Shown here: positions 17,806 to 26,117 of the stretch, one piece after another
Layout: each line of letters starts with the position of its first letter
How positions within the stretch are numbered: the stretch's first letter is position 1
Made by a program: the position numbers and the translations under genes
DNA from: Caldatribacterium sp964426875
Lineage (GTDB): Bacteria; Atribacterota; Atribacteria; Atribacterales; Caldatribacteriaceae
DNA length: 56,636 nt
Reading direction: 5' to 3'
Assembly (NCBI GenBank): GCA_964426875.1
Contig: CAYRSB010000010.1
Location: 1 to 56,636 of the forward strand
Notes under the pieces: generated by a model
Told to the model about the DNA's origin: nothing
The model's database searches: none
What the model saw: only the letters and a program-made list of their open reading frames with translations

Positions 17806-19071
17806 ATGTTCAGAAGAGAAGGATTAGGGAGAGAAATCGTTGCTGGGGTAACGATGTTTTTTGGGGTTTTACCCCTTCTTCTTTCGCAGGTTACGCTCCT
17901 TGAGGAAGTGGGAATGTCCAGAGAAAGCCTTCTTTTTCCTACTCTTTTTGCTTCAGCACTCATCACTGTCCTTCTCTCCCTCTTTGCTGATCTTCCCCTG
18001 GTGGCTTTTCCTCAGGTTCCTCTTGTGAGCTTCTTTGTTATTTTCCTTTGTGGGGAGCTCCGATTTGCCCCTGAGACTGCCTTGGGGGTACTCTTTTTTG
18101 GGGGGGTTCTCGCTTTTTTGGCTTCCCTTTTCCCCGGATGGAACAGAATATTCCGGGCCTTTCCTGTAAACTTACGCCTGGGTCTTTCGGGGGCTCTGGG
18201 GCTTCTTCTTGTTTTCAGGGGGCTTGAAGTAGCCGGGATTTTCATACCTCAGGAAAGGGGGTGGTTCGGTCTTGGAGACTTGAGTCATCCCCGGGTTTTC
18301 TTGACCCTTTTGGGATTTTTGGTAGGAGCCCTGGCTTATGGGGTCAAGCTTAAGGGGGCAGCACTTTTCGGTGTTGTTCTTGTAGGCGTGCTCTCCTTTT
18401 TTAAGGGGCTTTGGCCCCTTGAAGCCGAAAAGGATATTGCCCTGCGTCTTTCTTCCCTGCTGCCTTCTCCTTGGATAGACTTTTCCGTTCTGCGATACGG
18501 AATACTTGGCGTTGTGGGCGTTGCAGCATTTTTCGTTTTCTTGGAAAGTTTTGGGACGGTAGGGGGGTGTATCATGCGCCTCGGTGAGGATCGGGAAAAT
18601 CAGAGTCTTTTGAGATTTCGCCGAGGCCTTCTTTTCGGGAACTTAGGGATGGTAGTGGGGACGCTCTTTGGAGTTCCTGGAATCGCACCTGCTTGGGAGA
18701 GCGCCATAGGGATGGGGGAACGGGGGAAAGGGGGGCTTTCCGGTGTGACTTGTGGACTATGCCTTTTTGGGGGTGTCTTTTTGGTGCCATATCTTTCTCT
18801 TCTCCCCGCCTTTTTGGCCACTCCCGCACTCATTTTGGGAGGGTTCTTTATGGTGGAGTCTCTGGGCCGTCTGGACTTTAAGGATAGGGTTGAGGGATTG
18901 GCAGCTCTTCTTCTTCTGGCCGTCACCCTTTTGACTTTATCCCTGGCTACTGGTCTTTCCTTCGGAATTTTAGGGTATACGATTTTGGGTCTTTTTTTGC
19001 GGAGAAGAGAGGTGCATCCCTTCTTTTTCTTCCTCTCACCTCTTCTTGTTTGGTGGCTTCTTGTTCGGTAG
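17806..19071 (+). CDS. NCS2-family permease (adenine/guanine/hypoxanthine type)
   Basis: Polytopic membrane protein of 421 residues with about 12 to 14 helices, resembling the AzgA branch of nucleobase-cation symporters. The family's GTSxP-like segment appears as FGVPGIAPAWESAIGM, and SFGILGYTIL lies near the C-terminus. ATG 17806 follows GAGGGG by nine bases; an in-frame TTG at 17785 is possible. It probably imports a purine or related base. Standing alone, its substrate cannot be refined. Confidence 0.75.
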   Translation: MFRREGLGREIVAGVTMFFGVLPLLLSQVTLLEEVGMSRESLLFPTLFASALITVLLSLFADLPLVAFPQVPLVSFFVIFLCGELRFAPETALGVLFFGGVLAFLASLFPGWNRIFRAFPVNLRLGLSGALGLLLVFRGLEVAGIFIPQERGWFGLGDLSHPRVFLTLLGFLVGALAYGVKLKGAALFGVVLVGVLSFFKGLWPLEAEKDIALRLSSLLPSPWIDFSVLRYGILGVVGVAAFFVFLESFGTVGGCIMRLGEDRENQSLLRFRRGLLFGNLGMVVGTLFGVPGIAPAWESAIGMGERGKGGLSGVTCGLCLFGGVFLVPYLSLLPAFLATPALILGGFFMVESLGRLDFKDRVEGLAALLLLAVTLLTLSLATGLSFGILGYTILGLFLRRREVHPFFFFLSPLLVWWLLVR

Positions 19072-19103
19072 GAAATTCCCCGAAAACTTCTTCTTGGAAT
19101 GTA

Positions 19104-19132
19104 TTGCAAAGGGGGTAGGAAATGAATATACT
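19104..19132 (+). promoter_or_regulatory. Sigma-70 type promoter for the decarboxylase
   Basis: TTGCAA (19104-19109) and TATACT (19127-19132) with a 17-base spacer. Initiation near 19139 gives a leader of about 50 bases to ATG 19192. Confidence 0.65.
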
Positions 19133-19191
19133 TCATGCGGACCTCTGTAGGGTAGAGGTACTTTTTGAGTGAATCGGGTGAATGCACATAC

Positions 19192-20346
19192 ATGGGGAGA
19201 AGATTGAGGATTCTTGAAGAGCAGGCATTTCCTCTCAGTGAAGAGCGCATTGAAGAGCTTGTAGAACAGTATGGAACTCCCCTTCTGGTTCTTTTGCGGG
19301 AGCGGATTTTAGAGAATTACCGCGCCCTCCAGCGTTTCCTTCCGGGAGTGGAGATTTTTTACGCGGTAAAGGCCAACCCGCATCCCTCTATTGTAGGACT
19401 TTTGGCTCTTTGTGGGTCGTCTTTTGATGTGGCTTCTCAGCAGGAGATAGCCCTTGTTTCAAGTTTTGGGGTTTCTCCAGAGCGGATGATCTTTGCCAAC
19501 ACCATCAAGCGGCGGGAAGGATTGCTCTATGCCCGTCGGGTAGGGGTATCACTTCTCACCTATGATAATGAGGAAGAGCTGAAAAAGATAGAAAGGTTCT
19601 ATCCTGATGCAAAACTCATTTTGCGCCTCAAAACATCCTCTAATGGAAGCCGCATCGATCTTTCCTATAAGTTTGGTGCTGAACCAGAAGAGGCGCTGAA
19701 TTTGCTTTTAAAGGCTCAGGAAAGGGGGCTTAATCCGGTAGGCTTGAGCTTTCATGTGGGTTCTCCCTGCCACAATCCCGAAACCTATGTTTCGGCCCTT
19801 CGTATTGTAGAAGAAGTACTCTCGGTAGCGCAAAGAAGCGGTCTATACCTTACCCTTATTGACATAGGGGGAGGTTTTCCTCTCCGCATCTATGCTGAGG
19901 AGGGAGGAACCGCGAGTCTTGAGGTAGTGAGCGAGGCCCTTTCCCCGCTTCTTAAATCTTTCCTTGAGCGAGGCTTTCGGGTAATCGCCGAGCCAGGACG
20001 AAGCATTGTGGGCAATGCCGGAGTTCTCATAACCCGGGTCATCGGGAAGGCAGTACGTTCTGGAAAAATGTGGTACTATCTCGATGACGGCATTTATGGA
20101 GCCTTCTCTGCTATACCCTTTGACAAAGCTCGCTTTTCCTTCTACGCTTTCCGGGAAGAGGAGAAAACGATACAGTGTATCCTTGCCGGGCCGACCTGTG
20201 ATTCCCTCGATGTCGTGGCAGAGGATGTTCTTCTTCCTTCTCTTGAAGTGGACGACCTGGTTGTAGTTCCTGATATAGGTGCTTACTCGTGGGCTTCGGC
20301 AACGAACTTCAACGGTTTTGATAAGCCCCAGGTGGTCATGGTGTAG
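19192..20346 (+). CDS. PLP-dependent ornithine/lysine decarboxylase-like enzyme (fold III)
   Basis: Alanine-racemase-fold amino acid decarboxylase of 384 residues. The PLP lysine is in YAVKANPHPSI. Phosphate and substrate motifs include FHVGSPC, DIGGGFP and EPGRSIVG. GPTCDSLDVV carries the catalytic Cys and Asp of the ornithine decarboxylase group, which favours ornithine or lysine over diaminopimelate. It would supply putrescine or cadaverine. The start may instead be TTG 19165. A spermidine-synthase-like gene at 40608 is not linked and may not be an enzyme of this pathway. Confidence 0.82.
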   Translation: MGRRLRILEEQAFPLSEERIEELVEQYGTPLLVLLRERILENYRALQRFLPGVEIFYAVKANPHPSIVGLLALCGSSFDVASQQEIALVSSFGVSPERMIFANTIKRREGLLYARRVGVSLLTYDNEEELKKIERFYPDAKLILRLKTSSNGSRIDLSYKFGAEPEEALNLLLKAQERGLNPVGLSFHVGSPCHNPETYVSALRIVEEVLSVAQRSGLYLTLIDIGGGFPLRIYAEEGGTASLEVVSEALSPLLKSFLERGFRVIAEPGRSIVGNAGVLITRVIGKAVRSGKMWYYLDDGIYGAFSAIPFDKARFSFYAFREEEKTIQCILAGPTCDSLDVVAEDVLLPSLEVDDLVVVPDIGAYSWASATNFNGFDKPQVVMV

Positions 20347-20348
20347 TG

Positions 20349-20357
20349 TGCTATAAT
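20349..20357 (+). promoter_or_regulatory. Extended -10 promoter for the sufCB operon
   Basis: TGCTATAAT is a perfect -10 with the TGn extension; no -35 match is apparent. The surrounding 13 bases AGTGTGCTATAAT (20345-20357) recur exactly at 27103-27115. Initiation near 20364 suits the start at 20381. Confidence 0.55.
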
Positions 20358-20380
20358 GGAGGAAGATGGGGGAGGATGAA

Positions 20381-21121
20381 ATGGAGACCGTGCTCTATGT
20401 AGAAGGATTGCAGGTGGCGGTGGGTGATTCTCTCATCCTCAACGGGGTGGACCTCGAGATCAAAGAAGGAGAAGTTCATGTTCTTTTAGGACCGAATGGG
20501 TCGGGGAAAACCACCCTTCTTATGGCCATAATGGGAATGCCAGGGTACTCGATTGTTAGAGGGAAAATTTTTTTTCAGGGTGAGGATATCACCCACCTTG
20601 ATATGGAAGAGCGGGTCTGTCTCGGTATTGGCATGGCCTTTCAAAAGATGCCCACGGTGAGCGGTGTAACCCTCGAAATGGTGGGGCGCATCATCCTTGA
20701 GAAGAGGGGTATCACCGATAGTCTCAAGGAGACGGCAGAAAAAATAAATTGCACCTATCTCCTCGACCGCGAGGTAGGCAAGGGGTTTTCTGGAGGAGAA
20801 ATGAAGCGGGCGGAACTCTTTCAACTTCTTCTCCAGCGTCCACTCTTTTCCATGGTGGATGAGCCGGAATCTGGTGTTGATCTCGACAGCATCGCTCTCG
20901 TAGGTAAGGCCCTTCGAGAACTCTTCGAGCGGGAACAAGTGAGAACCAAAAGACGTTCCGGTCTTGTCATAACGCATACAGGGTACATCCTTGAGTATCT
21001 CAATGCCGATTGGGGACATGTTCTCATGAACGGCCAGATTGTTTGCCGCGGGAACCCCAGGGATCTCTTTGCTGACATCAGAGAGAAGGGATACGAAGAG
21101 TGTTTGAGGTGTGAGAAATGA
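20381..21121 (+). CDS. sufC: SufC-like Fe-S assembly ATPase
   Basis: ABC-type ATPase of 246 residues for Fe-S cluster assembly. Walker A is GPNGSGKTT, the Q-loop lies in GMAFQKMP, the signature is FSGGEMKR, and Walker B ends MVDEPESGVDLD; the SGVD and the Lys/Glu of GGEMKR are SufC hallmarks. ATG 20381 is preferred because GGGGGAGG sits five bases upstream; ATG 20366 has its purine run too close. The partner gene overlaps by four bases. No sufS, sufU, sufE or separate sufD is nearby, so this resembles the minimal two-gene SUF-like (SMS, smsCB) systems of anaerobes. Confidence 0.87.
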   Translation: METVLYVEGLQVAVGDSLILNGVDLEIKEGEVHVLLGPNGSGKTTLLMAIMGMPGYSIVRGKIFFQGEDITHLDMEERVCLGIGMAFQKMPTVSGVTLEMVGRIILEKRGITDSLKETAEKINCTYLLDREVGKGFSGGEMKRAELFQLLLQRPLFSMVDEPESGVDLDSIALVGKALRELFEREQVRTKRRSGLVITHTGYILEYLNADWGHVLMNGQIVCRGNPRDLFADIREKGYEECLRCEK

Positions 21122-22362
21122 AATTGGTAGAGGAGTACCTCAGGGATATTAAAGAGAGAGCCGAGAAGGCGCTCACCAAAAAGGCACCCTTGGGACCGGA
21201 TATCGATCTTTCCCAGTTTTATCTTTGTTCACCGAGAGAAAGAGTTGAGGATGTGCGGGAGATTTCAGACCAACTGAGGGAAGCTGCCCTTTATGCCGGG
21301 ATAGAGCTTGAGGGAGAAAAGGCCGCCACATACCTTCAGGTGGACCGCTCGGCGGTGTACGAGCGAGTACAAAAGGCTTTTGAGGGAAAACTTGAAATCA
21401 TGAGTTCCCGGGAAGCCCTTCGCCGGTATCCGGAGCTCGTCGAGCACTTCTGGGGTCTTGTCTCCGTTGACGCCGACAAATACACGGCCTTTGCCGAACT
21501 CTGTCCTACGGAAGGCTACTTTATTCGAGTATTTGCTCACCAGAAGGTTGAAGTTCCACTTCAGGCCTGTCTTCTTCTTTCGGAAAAAGCTCGCATACAG
21601 AGCGTTCACAATGTCATCATCCTGGAAGAAGGAGCGGAAGCCAATGTTATTACCGGTTGTGCCTCGGTTCGAGGAAATCCTCAAGGGGTCCATATCGGGG
21701 TGAGCGAATTCTATGTTGGTGATAACGCCCGCCTTACCTTTACCATGATTCACAACTGGGGGGAAGAATTCCACGTTCGTCCTCGGACGATGGCAAAATT
21801 GGGCAGGAATGCCTTTTTCAGCAGTACCTATGTCCTCCTGAACCCTCTCTCCTCTATTCAAGCCTTTCCTCAAGTTCTTCTTGAAGGTGAGGGAGCCCAG
21901 GCTACCTTTCAGAACATCGTTTTTGCTAAGGGGAATTCCTATATCGATCTGGGGTCGGCTCTTGTTTTGAAGAACAAGGAATGTCGTGGTAGTTCTGTCT
22001 CCCGGGTTTGCGCCATGGACCGGGCCGCCGTCTACGCACGGGGCCAGCTTATCTCTTACCATGATGAAACTCAGGCACACCTTGAGTGCAAGGGCATTCT
22101 CTTTTCTCCAGAAGCTCAGATTATCTCTATTCCAGAACTTGAAGTTCATGGTGCTCCCAAGGCAAGACTCTCCCATGAGGCAGCAGTTGGTCCTTTTGAG
22201 GAGGAAGCGGTGAACTACCTTAGGGCTCGGGGACTCAGGAGAGAGGAGGCCCTTTCCCTCCTTACTCAGGGTTTCCTTAATTTGGATCTTCCCGGCATCC
22301 CCTCCGCTTTGCGGCAGTACATAGAGGAAATCATCCGGGTGACATCCCGAGAGGTCCTATAG
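21118..22362 (+). CDS. sufB: SufB/SufD-family Fe-S scaffold
   Basis: Scaffold protein of 414 residues with the SufBD beta-helix core (about 150-380). Conserved elements are VCAMDRAAVYARG, LECKGILFSPEAQ and the C-terminal HGAPKARLSHEAAVG, where the His matches a functional SufB/D position. Its ATG overlaps the sufC stop. A single SufBD protein with SufC implies a homodimeric BBCC-type complex rather than the BCD complex of E. coli. The cysteine source is not encoded here. Confidence 0.82.
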   Translation: MKLVEEYLRDIKERAEKALTKKAPLGPDIDLSQFYLCSPRERVEDVREISDQLREAALYAGIELEGEKAATYLQVDRSAVYERVQKAFEGKLEIMSSREALRRYPELVEHFWGLVSVDADKYTAFAELCPTEGYFIRVFAHQKVEVPLQACLLLSEKARIQSVHNVIILEEGAEANVITGCASVRGNPQGVHIGVSEFYVGDNARLTFTMIHNWGEEFHVRPRTMAKLGRNAFFSSTYVLLNPLSSIQAFPQVLLEGEGAQATFQNIVFAKGNSYIDLGSALVLKNKECRGSSVSRVCAMDRAAVYARGQLISYHDETQAHLECKGILFSPEAQIISIPELEVHGAPKARLSHEAAVGPFEEEAVNYLRARGLRREEALSLLTQGFLNLDLPGIPSALRQYIEEIIRVTSREVL

Positions 22363-22364
22363 AG

Positions 22365-22607
22365 GTGTGGGATTTGGCAGTTCAGGCGTATATCCTCATT
22401 CAGGTCCAGGCGGGAAAAGCTCAAGGAATCAAGAGGGAGCTCAGCCAGCTCCCTTACTTTCTACGGGTGGATCGTATCATGGGACCCTTCGATCTCATTG
22501 CTCTGGTAGAAGTGGAGAGCAACAGAGAGATTGGGGAAGTGGTGCTCAAAGAAATCCAATCGATGAGTGGCGTGAAACGAACCTTGACCTGCCCGGTCAT
22601 TCCTTGA
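22365..22607 (+). CDS. Stand-alone Lrp/AsnC ligand-binding (RAM) domain protein
   Basis: Eighty residues matching only the C-terminal effector domain of Lrp/AsnC regulators: an AYILIQVQAGK strand, MGPFDLIALVEV, and the end SMSGVKRTLTCPVI. No DNA-binding helix-turn-helix is present. GTG start two bases after the sufB stop, so translation is coupled. Such proteins may bind amino acids or join with full regulators. It sits directly before a LexA-like gene that does have a DNA-binding domain. Confidence 0.8.
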   Translation: MWDLAVQAYILIQVQAGKAQGIKRELSQLPYFLRVDRIMGPFDLIALVEVESNREIGEVVLKEIQSMSGVKRTLTCPVIP

Positions 22608-22612
22608 AAACG

Positions 22613-23188
22613 ATGAAAAGAAAAGAGTCTGTCTCTTCTCGGGAGGAAGAAATTCTTTCTTTCATCGCCAAGTACTGCCAGGAGCGGGGATATCCTCCTA
22701 CGGTGCGAGAGATTGGGAAAGCCGTGGGACTTCAGTCCTCTTGTAGTGTTCACTATCACCTCAAGAAACTCGAGGAAAAGGGTCTGGTTCGTCGGCGACC
22801 TTCAAAACCTCGAGCTATCGAGCTTCTTTCCCAGGGAGAAGAAGTTCTTTCCCAAGGAGAATTGGTGTTTTTGCCGCTTCTCAGAAACATCGTGCAGGAA
22901 GAAGGTGGCATTCACCTCGATTTTGCCCAGACCTTTTTCCCCTTTCCCCGTCACCTTTTAGGTGAGGGGATTTGCTTTGTCCTGCGAGTACAAAATGGTG
23001 CTTTCAGTCGCTGGCATATTCTGGAAGGAGATTATCTCCTTGTAGAACGGGGAGGAGTTTTTGAGGAAGAGAATCTTATTTTGGTCTTCGACCACGGAAG
23101 GATCTTTCTGGAACGGATGGCCCTCTGGGAGGGAGGAAAGCCGGAGAACATCGTGGGGAAAATTATTGGGGTGTGGCGGAAACTGTGA
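22613..23188 (+). CDS. LexA-like repressor lacking the self-cleavage residues
   Basis: Protein of 191 residues with a clear LexA N-terminal winged helix (about 5-70: GYPPTVREIGKAVGLQSS, then HYHLKKLEEKGLVRR and PRAIEL). A C-terminal S24-like domain is recognisable by FVLRV and ILEGDYLLVER. Aligned to E. coli LexA with a constant offset of 11, the cleavage dipeptide Ala84-Gly85 is Gln95-Glu96. Catalytic Ser119 is Ala130 (NGA in place of GDS), and Lys156 is Glu167. It should therefore bind DNA and perhaps dimerise but not self-cleave. ATG 22613 lacks a strong Shine-Dalgarno and probably relies on coupling to the gene ending at 22607. Confidence 0.85.
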   Translation: MKRKESVSSREEEILSFIAKYCQERGYPPTVREIGKAVGLQSSCSVHYHLKKLEEKGLVRRRPSKPRAIELLSQGEEVLSQGELVFLPLLRNIVQEEGGIHLDFAQTFFPFPRHLLGEGICFVLRVQNGAFSRWHILEGDYLLVERGGVFEEENLILVFDHGRIFLERMALWEGGKPENIVGKIIGVWRKL

Positions 23189-23209
23189 GGAAACCGTGGG
23201 GAAAGCACG

Positions 23210-24355
23210 ATGCGAGAGTCCTTTGTCTTTAGGTTGCCTCAAGAAATTTATTTTGGGCCTGGAGAGGGGAAAAAGATAGGAGAATACCTGAGGCGCTTTG
23301 GTCAACGGGCTCTGGTAGTGGTAGGGAAGCGTTTTGCCCAAGAATCGGGAGTCCTTGGCGAGGTTTTGGCCTCTTTGGCTTCTTCCGGTTGTGAAGGCGT
23401 TGTGTTTAGCGGAGTTTCCCCTGAGCCCACCCTTGAGATGGTGGATGAAGGAATCCAAGCGGCTCGAGAGAGTGCTTGTGATAGTGTGGTGGCTTTGGGG
23501 GGAGGAAGCGTGCTCGACTGTGGAAAAGCCATTGCTGGAGTGGTCCCCAACGGGGAGAGCGTTGTTCCTTACTTTGAGGGAAAACCCCTTGAACGGCCAG
23601 CACTTCCCTGGATTGCCCTTCCTACCACGGCTGGAACAGGTTCGGAGATGACCAACAATGCCGTTTTGATTGATTCCAGAAAGAAACTCAAAAAGAGTCT
23701 TCGAAGCCCCTTTCTTGTAGCTCGGGTGGCCATAATCGACCCTACCTACACCTATTCCCTCAGCCCCTACCATACTGCTTCAAGTGGTGTGGATGCCATA
23801 GTCCAAGCAATAGAAGCCTACACGAGCCCCTTCGCCAATCCTATAACTGATGTTTTGGCACTCGAAGCCATCCGTCTTCTCTGGGAATTTCTTCCTCTGG
23901 CGGTACGAGAAGGACAGAACTATCTCTATCGGAAAAACGTTGCCAAGGGTAGTATGCTGAGTGCCATGGCCTTTGCCAATGCTTCCTCTGGGCCCTGTCA
24001 CGGCCTTGCCCATATGGTGGGACCGGATTTTAATATTCCCCATGGTGAAGCCTGCAGCTTGCTTCTGCCACCGGTCATTCGCTTCAATGGAGAGGTTTTG
24101 AGAGAGCGATATCAGGATATTTTCCGCTGCCTTGGTCTTGAAACTCAAGGCGTGGAGATTCCTGAAGTACTGGCTCAGGAATTTGAAAATTTTGCCAGGA
24201 GCCTTGGACTTAGAACGAGACTTCGAGATTTTGGTGTGCCCTTCGAAGACCTGGAGAGGGTGGTGAAAGAGGAACGTATCGGTCGGAGCATTTTGGAAAA
24301 TCCTCGTCCAATGAGCCCCGAGAACCTCAGAAGGATTCTCGAAGAGGTGTGGTGA
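23210..24355 (+). CDS. Iron-containing alcohol dehydrogenase
   Basis: Group III NAD(P)-dependent alcohol dehydrogenase of 381 residues. N-terminal nucleotide-binding half with GGGSVLDCGK (positions about 100-109) and PTTAGTGSE. The C-terminal metal-binding half has conserved Asp and His in SSGVDAIVQAIEAY, GPCHGLAHMVG and NIPHGEACS. Butanol or lactaldehyde/1,2-propanediol dehydrogenases are the closest types; the latter would suit fucose fermentation, but substrate is not determinable. It starts 21 bases after the LexA-like gene. Confidence 0.85.
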   Translation: MRESFVFRLPQEIYFGPGEGKKIGEYLRRFGQRALVVVGKRFAQESGVLGEVLASLASSGCEGVVFSGVSPEPTLEMVDEGIQAARESACDSVVALGGGSVLDCGKAIAGVVPNGESVVPYFEGKPLERPALPWIALPTTAGTGSEMTNNAVLIDSRKKLKKSLRSPFLVARVAIIDPTYTYSLSPYHTASSGVDAIVQAIEAYTSPFANPITDVLALEAIRLLWEFLPLAVREGQNYLYRKNVAKGSMLSAMAFANASSGPCHGLAHMVGPDFNIPHGEACSLLLPPVIRFNGEVLRERYQDIFRCLGLETQGVEIPEVLAQEFENFARSLGLRTRLRDFGVPFEDLERVVKEERIGRSILENPRPMSPENLRRILEEVW

Positions 24356-24370
24356 GAGGGAGGGAGAAGA

Positions 24371-24703
24371 ATGGAAATGGTTAACGAGAGGGAACAAGCT
24401 TTTCGCCAAGGTGATTGGGGAATCAAGTATCTTTTCCGGGGTCCCCGCCTTGATTGTGGAGTGGTCTATTTGAAGCCTGGGACGAACATGGGAGCCCACT
24501 ACCACAAGGAAGTCGAGGAAACGTTTATCATCCTTGAGGGGAAGGGATATCTGCGCCTTGAGAATAGAGACATTCCTGTAGAGGCGGGGACAGCCTTTCG
24601 AGTAGAGCCTGGAGAGCGCCACGACCTTTTAGCCTTCGATATGCCTCTGCGGGGTATTTTCGTCAAGGTTCCCTACCTTCCCGAGGATAAGGTGTCGTGC
24701 TGA
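24371..24703 (+). CDS. Small cupin-domain protein
   Basis: Single-domain cupin of 110 residues. Metal-binding motif 1 is HYHKEVEETFIILEG (His, His, Glu) and motif 2 ends PGERHDLLA. Such proteins are often sugar-nucleotide or mannose-6-phosphate isomerase-like, but the specific role is unknown. ATG follows GGGAGGGAG. Its stop overlaps the GTG of the radical SAM gene, so the two are coupled. Confidence 0.78.
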   Translation: MEMVNEREQAFRQGDWGIKYLFRGPRLDCGVVYLKPGTNMGAHYHKEVEETFIILEGKGYLRLENRDIPVEAGTAFRVEPGERHDLLAFDMPLRGIFVKVPYLPEDKVSC

Positions 24704-25569
24704 GAGAAGAGGTTGTTCAGGAACTCTATAATCGTCTTGCTCCTTGCTCTCTCTGTCCTCGAAGATGTGGGGTGAACCGACTTGAGGGAGAGCGCGGTTT
24801 TTGTGGGGGAGGAATGCTTGTCCGGGTGGCCAGTTTCCATCCTCACTTTGGGGAGGAAGAAATCTTGAGTGGACGGCGAGGTTCGGGAACCATTTTCTTT
24901 TCTGGGTGTAACATGCACTGTGTGTACTGTCAGAACTACACCATTAGTCAGCTTCGCGAGGGCATAGAGGTAACCGTCGAAGACCTTTCGGGGATGATGC
25001 TGCAGCTCGAACGCTGGGGATGCCACAACGTGAATCTCGTCACCCCCACCCACTTTCTCCCCCAAATCTTTGAGGCAATTGTACTTTCTCGGGAGAGAGG
25101 CCTGGACATTCCTATAGTTTACAACACCAGCGGTTACGAGGACCTTAAGGTTCTTCATCTTCTTAAGGGAGTGGTGGACATTTATCTTCCGGATATGCGA
25201 TACTCTCGGGAGGAGAGTGCGCAGCGCTATTCGAACGCTCCTTTGTATCCGTCAGTTTGTCGGGAGGCGGTCCGGGAGATGTTTTCTCAAGTTGGCAGCG
25301 TGGTGCTTGATGAAGAAGGAGTTGCCCGACGGGGGCTCATCGTTCGTATTCTCATTATCCCTTCCTTAGAGGAGGAGGCTAAGGAGAACCTGCGATTTCT
25401 TGCCGAAGAGATTTCAAAAGATGTTTGTATAACTCTTTTGCGGCAGTATCGACCCATGTACAAGGCACAAAACTTTCCCGAGATTTTTGGTTTCGTAAGT
25501 GAGAGAGTGTACCAAGGGGTGCTTGCGTACGGAAGGTCCCTAGGTTTGCGCAATTTCATTCTCCAGTGA
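24697..25569 (+). CDS. PflA-like radical SAM protein
   Basis: Radical SAM enzyme of 290 residues in the COG1313-type group of putative pyruvate-formate-lyase activators. The N-terminal CSLCPRRCGVNR...GFCGGG cysteines suggest an extra zinc or Fe-S site. The [4Fe-4S]-SAM motif CNMHCVYC uses Cys71, Cys75 and Cys78. No glycyl radical enzyme is nearby, so its target is unknown. The GTG start overlaps the cupin gene by seven bases. Confidence 0.85.
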   Translation: MLREEVVQELYNRLAPCSLCPRRCGVNRLEGERGFCGGGMLVRVASFHPHFGEEEILSGRRGSGTIFFSGCNMHCVYCQNYTISQLREGIEVTVEDLSGMMLQLERWGCHNVNLVTPTHFLPQIFEAIVLSRERGLDIPIVYNTSGYEDLKVLHLLKGVVDIYLPDMRYSREESAQRYSNAPLYPSVCREAVREMFSQVGSVVLDEEGVARRGLIVRILIIPSLEEEAKENLRFLAEEISKDVCITLLRQYRPMYKAQNFPEIFGFVSERVYQGVLAYGRSLGLRNFILQ

Positions 25570-25584
25570 AGGGGGACGGAGAAG

Positions 25585-26106
25585 ATGGAAGAAGCGATCC
25601 TTGAAGTAGCACGGCTTATGGCGGTGGCGGCAAGAACTGCTCCAAAGGCCGTGGGGAAAGATTTCCTGAACATTACTATCCTTCAGGGAGAGGAAGTCAG
25701 GAAATTAGGAGAGGCGATGATCCGGTATGGAGAGGAAACGGGGATACGGGGATTTATCCGGGATGGAAAAAACGTCCTTGATTCAGTTGCTGTGGTACTT
25801 TTGGGCTTGAAAGACGCACAACCTACAGGCTTGAATTGTGGAGGATGTGGGTATGACAGGTGTACCGACCTTCTCCCAAAAGAACGGCAAGACTTCAAAG
25901 CTCCCCAGTGTGCTATCCGTCTTATCGATCTGGGAATCGCCTTAGGTTCGGCAGTTAAAATGGCCTCGCTTCTTAATGTAGACAACCGCATTATGTATCG
26001 CATTGGTGTAGTGGCGCGAAAGCTCAAAATGGTGACGGATGACATTGTCATGGGAGTTCCCCTTTCGGCTTGGGGAAAGAACATCTATTTTGATCGAAAG
26101 GAATGA
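25585..26106 (+). CDS. DUF2148 ferredoxin-like domain protein
   Basis: Protein of 173 residues typical of DUF2148, common in strict anaerobes. A cysteine cluster in NCGGCGYDRCTDL and a later PQCAIR could bind an Fe-S cluster. N-terminal ARTAPKAVGKD is the family hallmark. Function unknown. Last four bases overlap an in-frame ATG of the next gene. Confidence 0.8.
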   Translation: MEEAILEVARLMAVAARTAPKAVGKDFLNITILQGEEVRKLGEAMIRYGEETGIRGFIRDGKNVLDSVAVVLLGLKDAQPTGLNCGGCGYDRCTDLLPKERQDFKAPQCAIRLIDLGIALGSAVKMASLLNVDNRIMYRIGVVARKLKMVTDDIVMGVPLSAWGKNIYFDRKE

Positions 26107-26117
26107 GGGGTGGGGGC

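Noticed and set aside
21265..22176. 303-codon minus-strand ORF opposite sufB
   Set aside because: Antisense shadow of a conserved gene.
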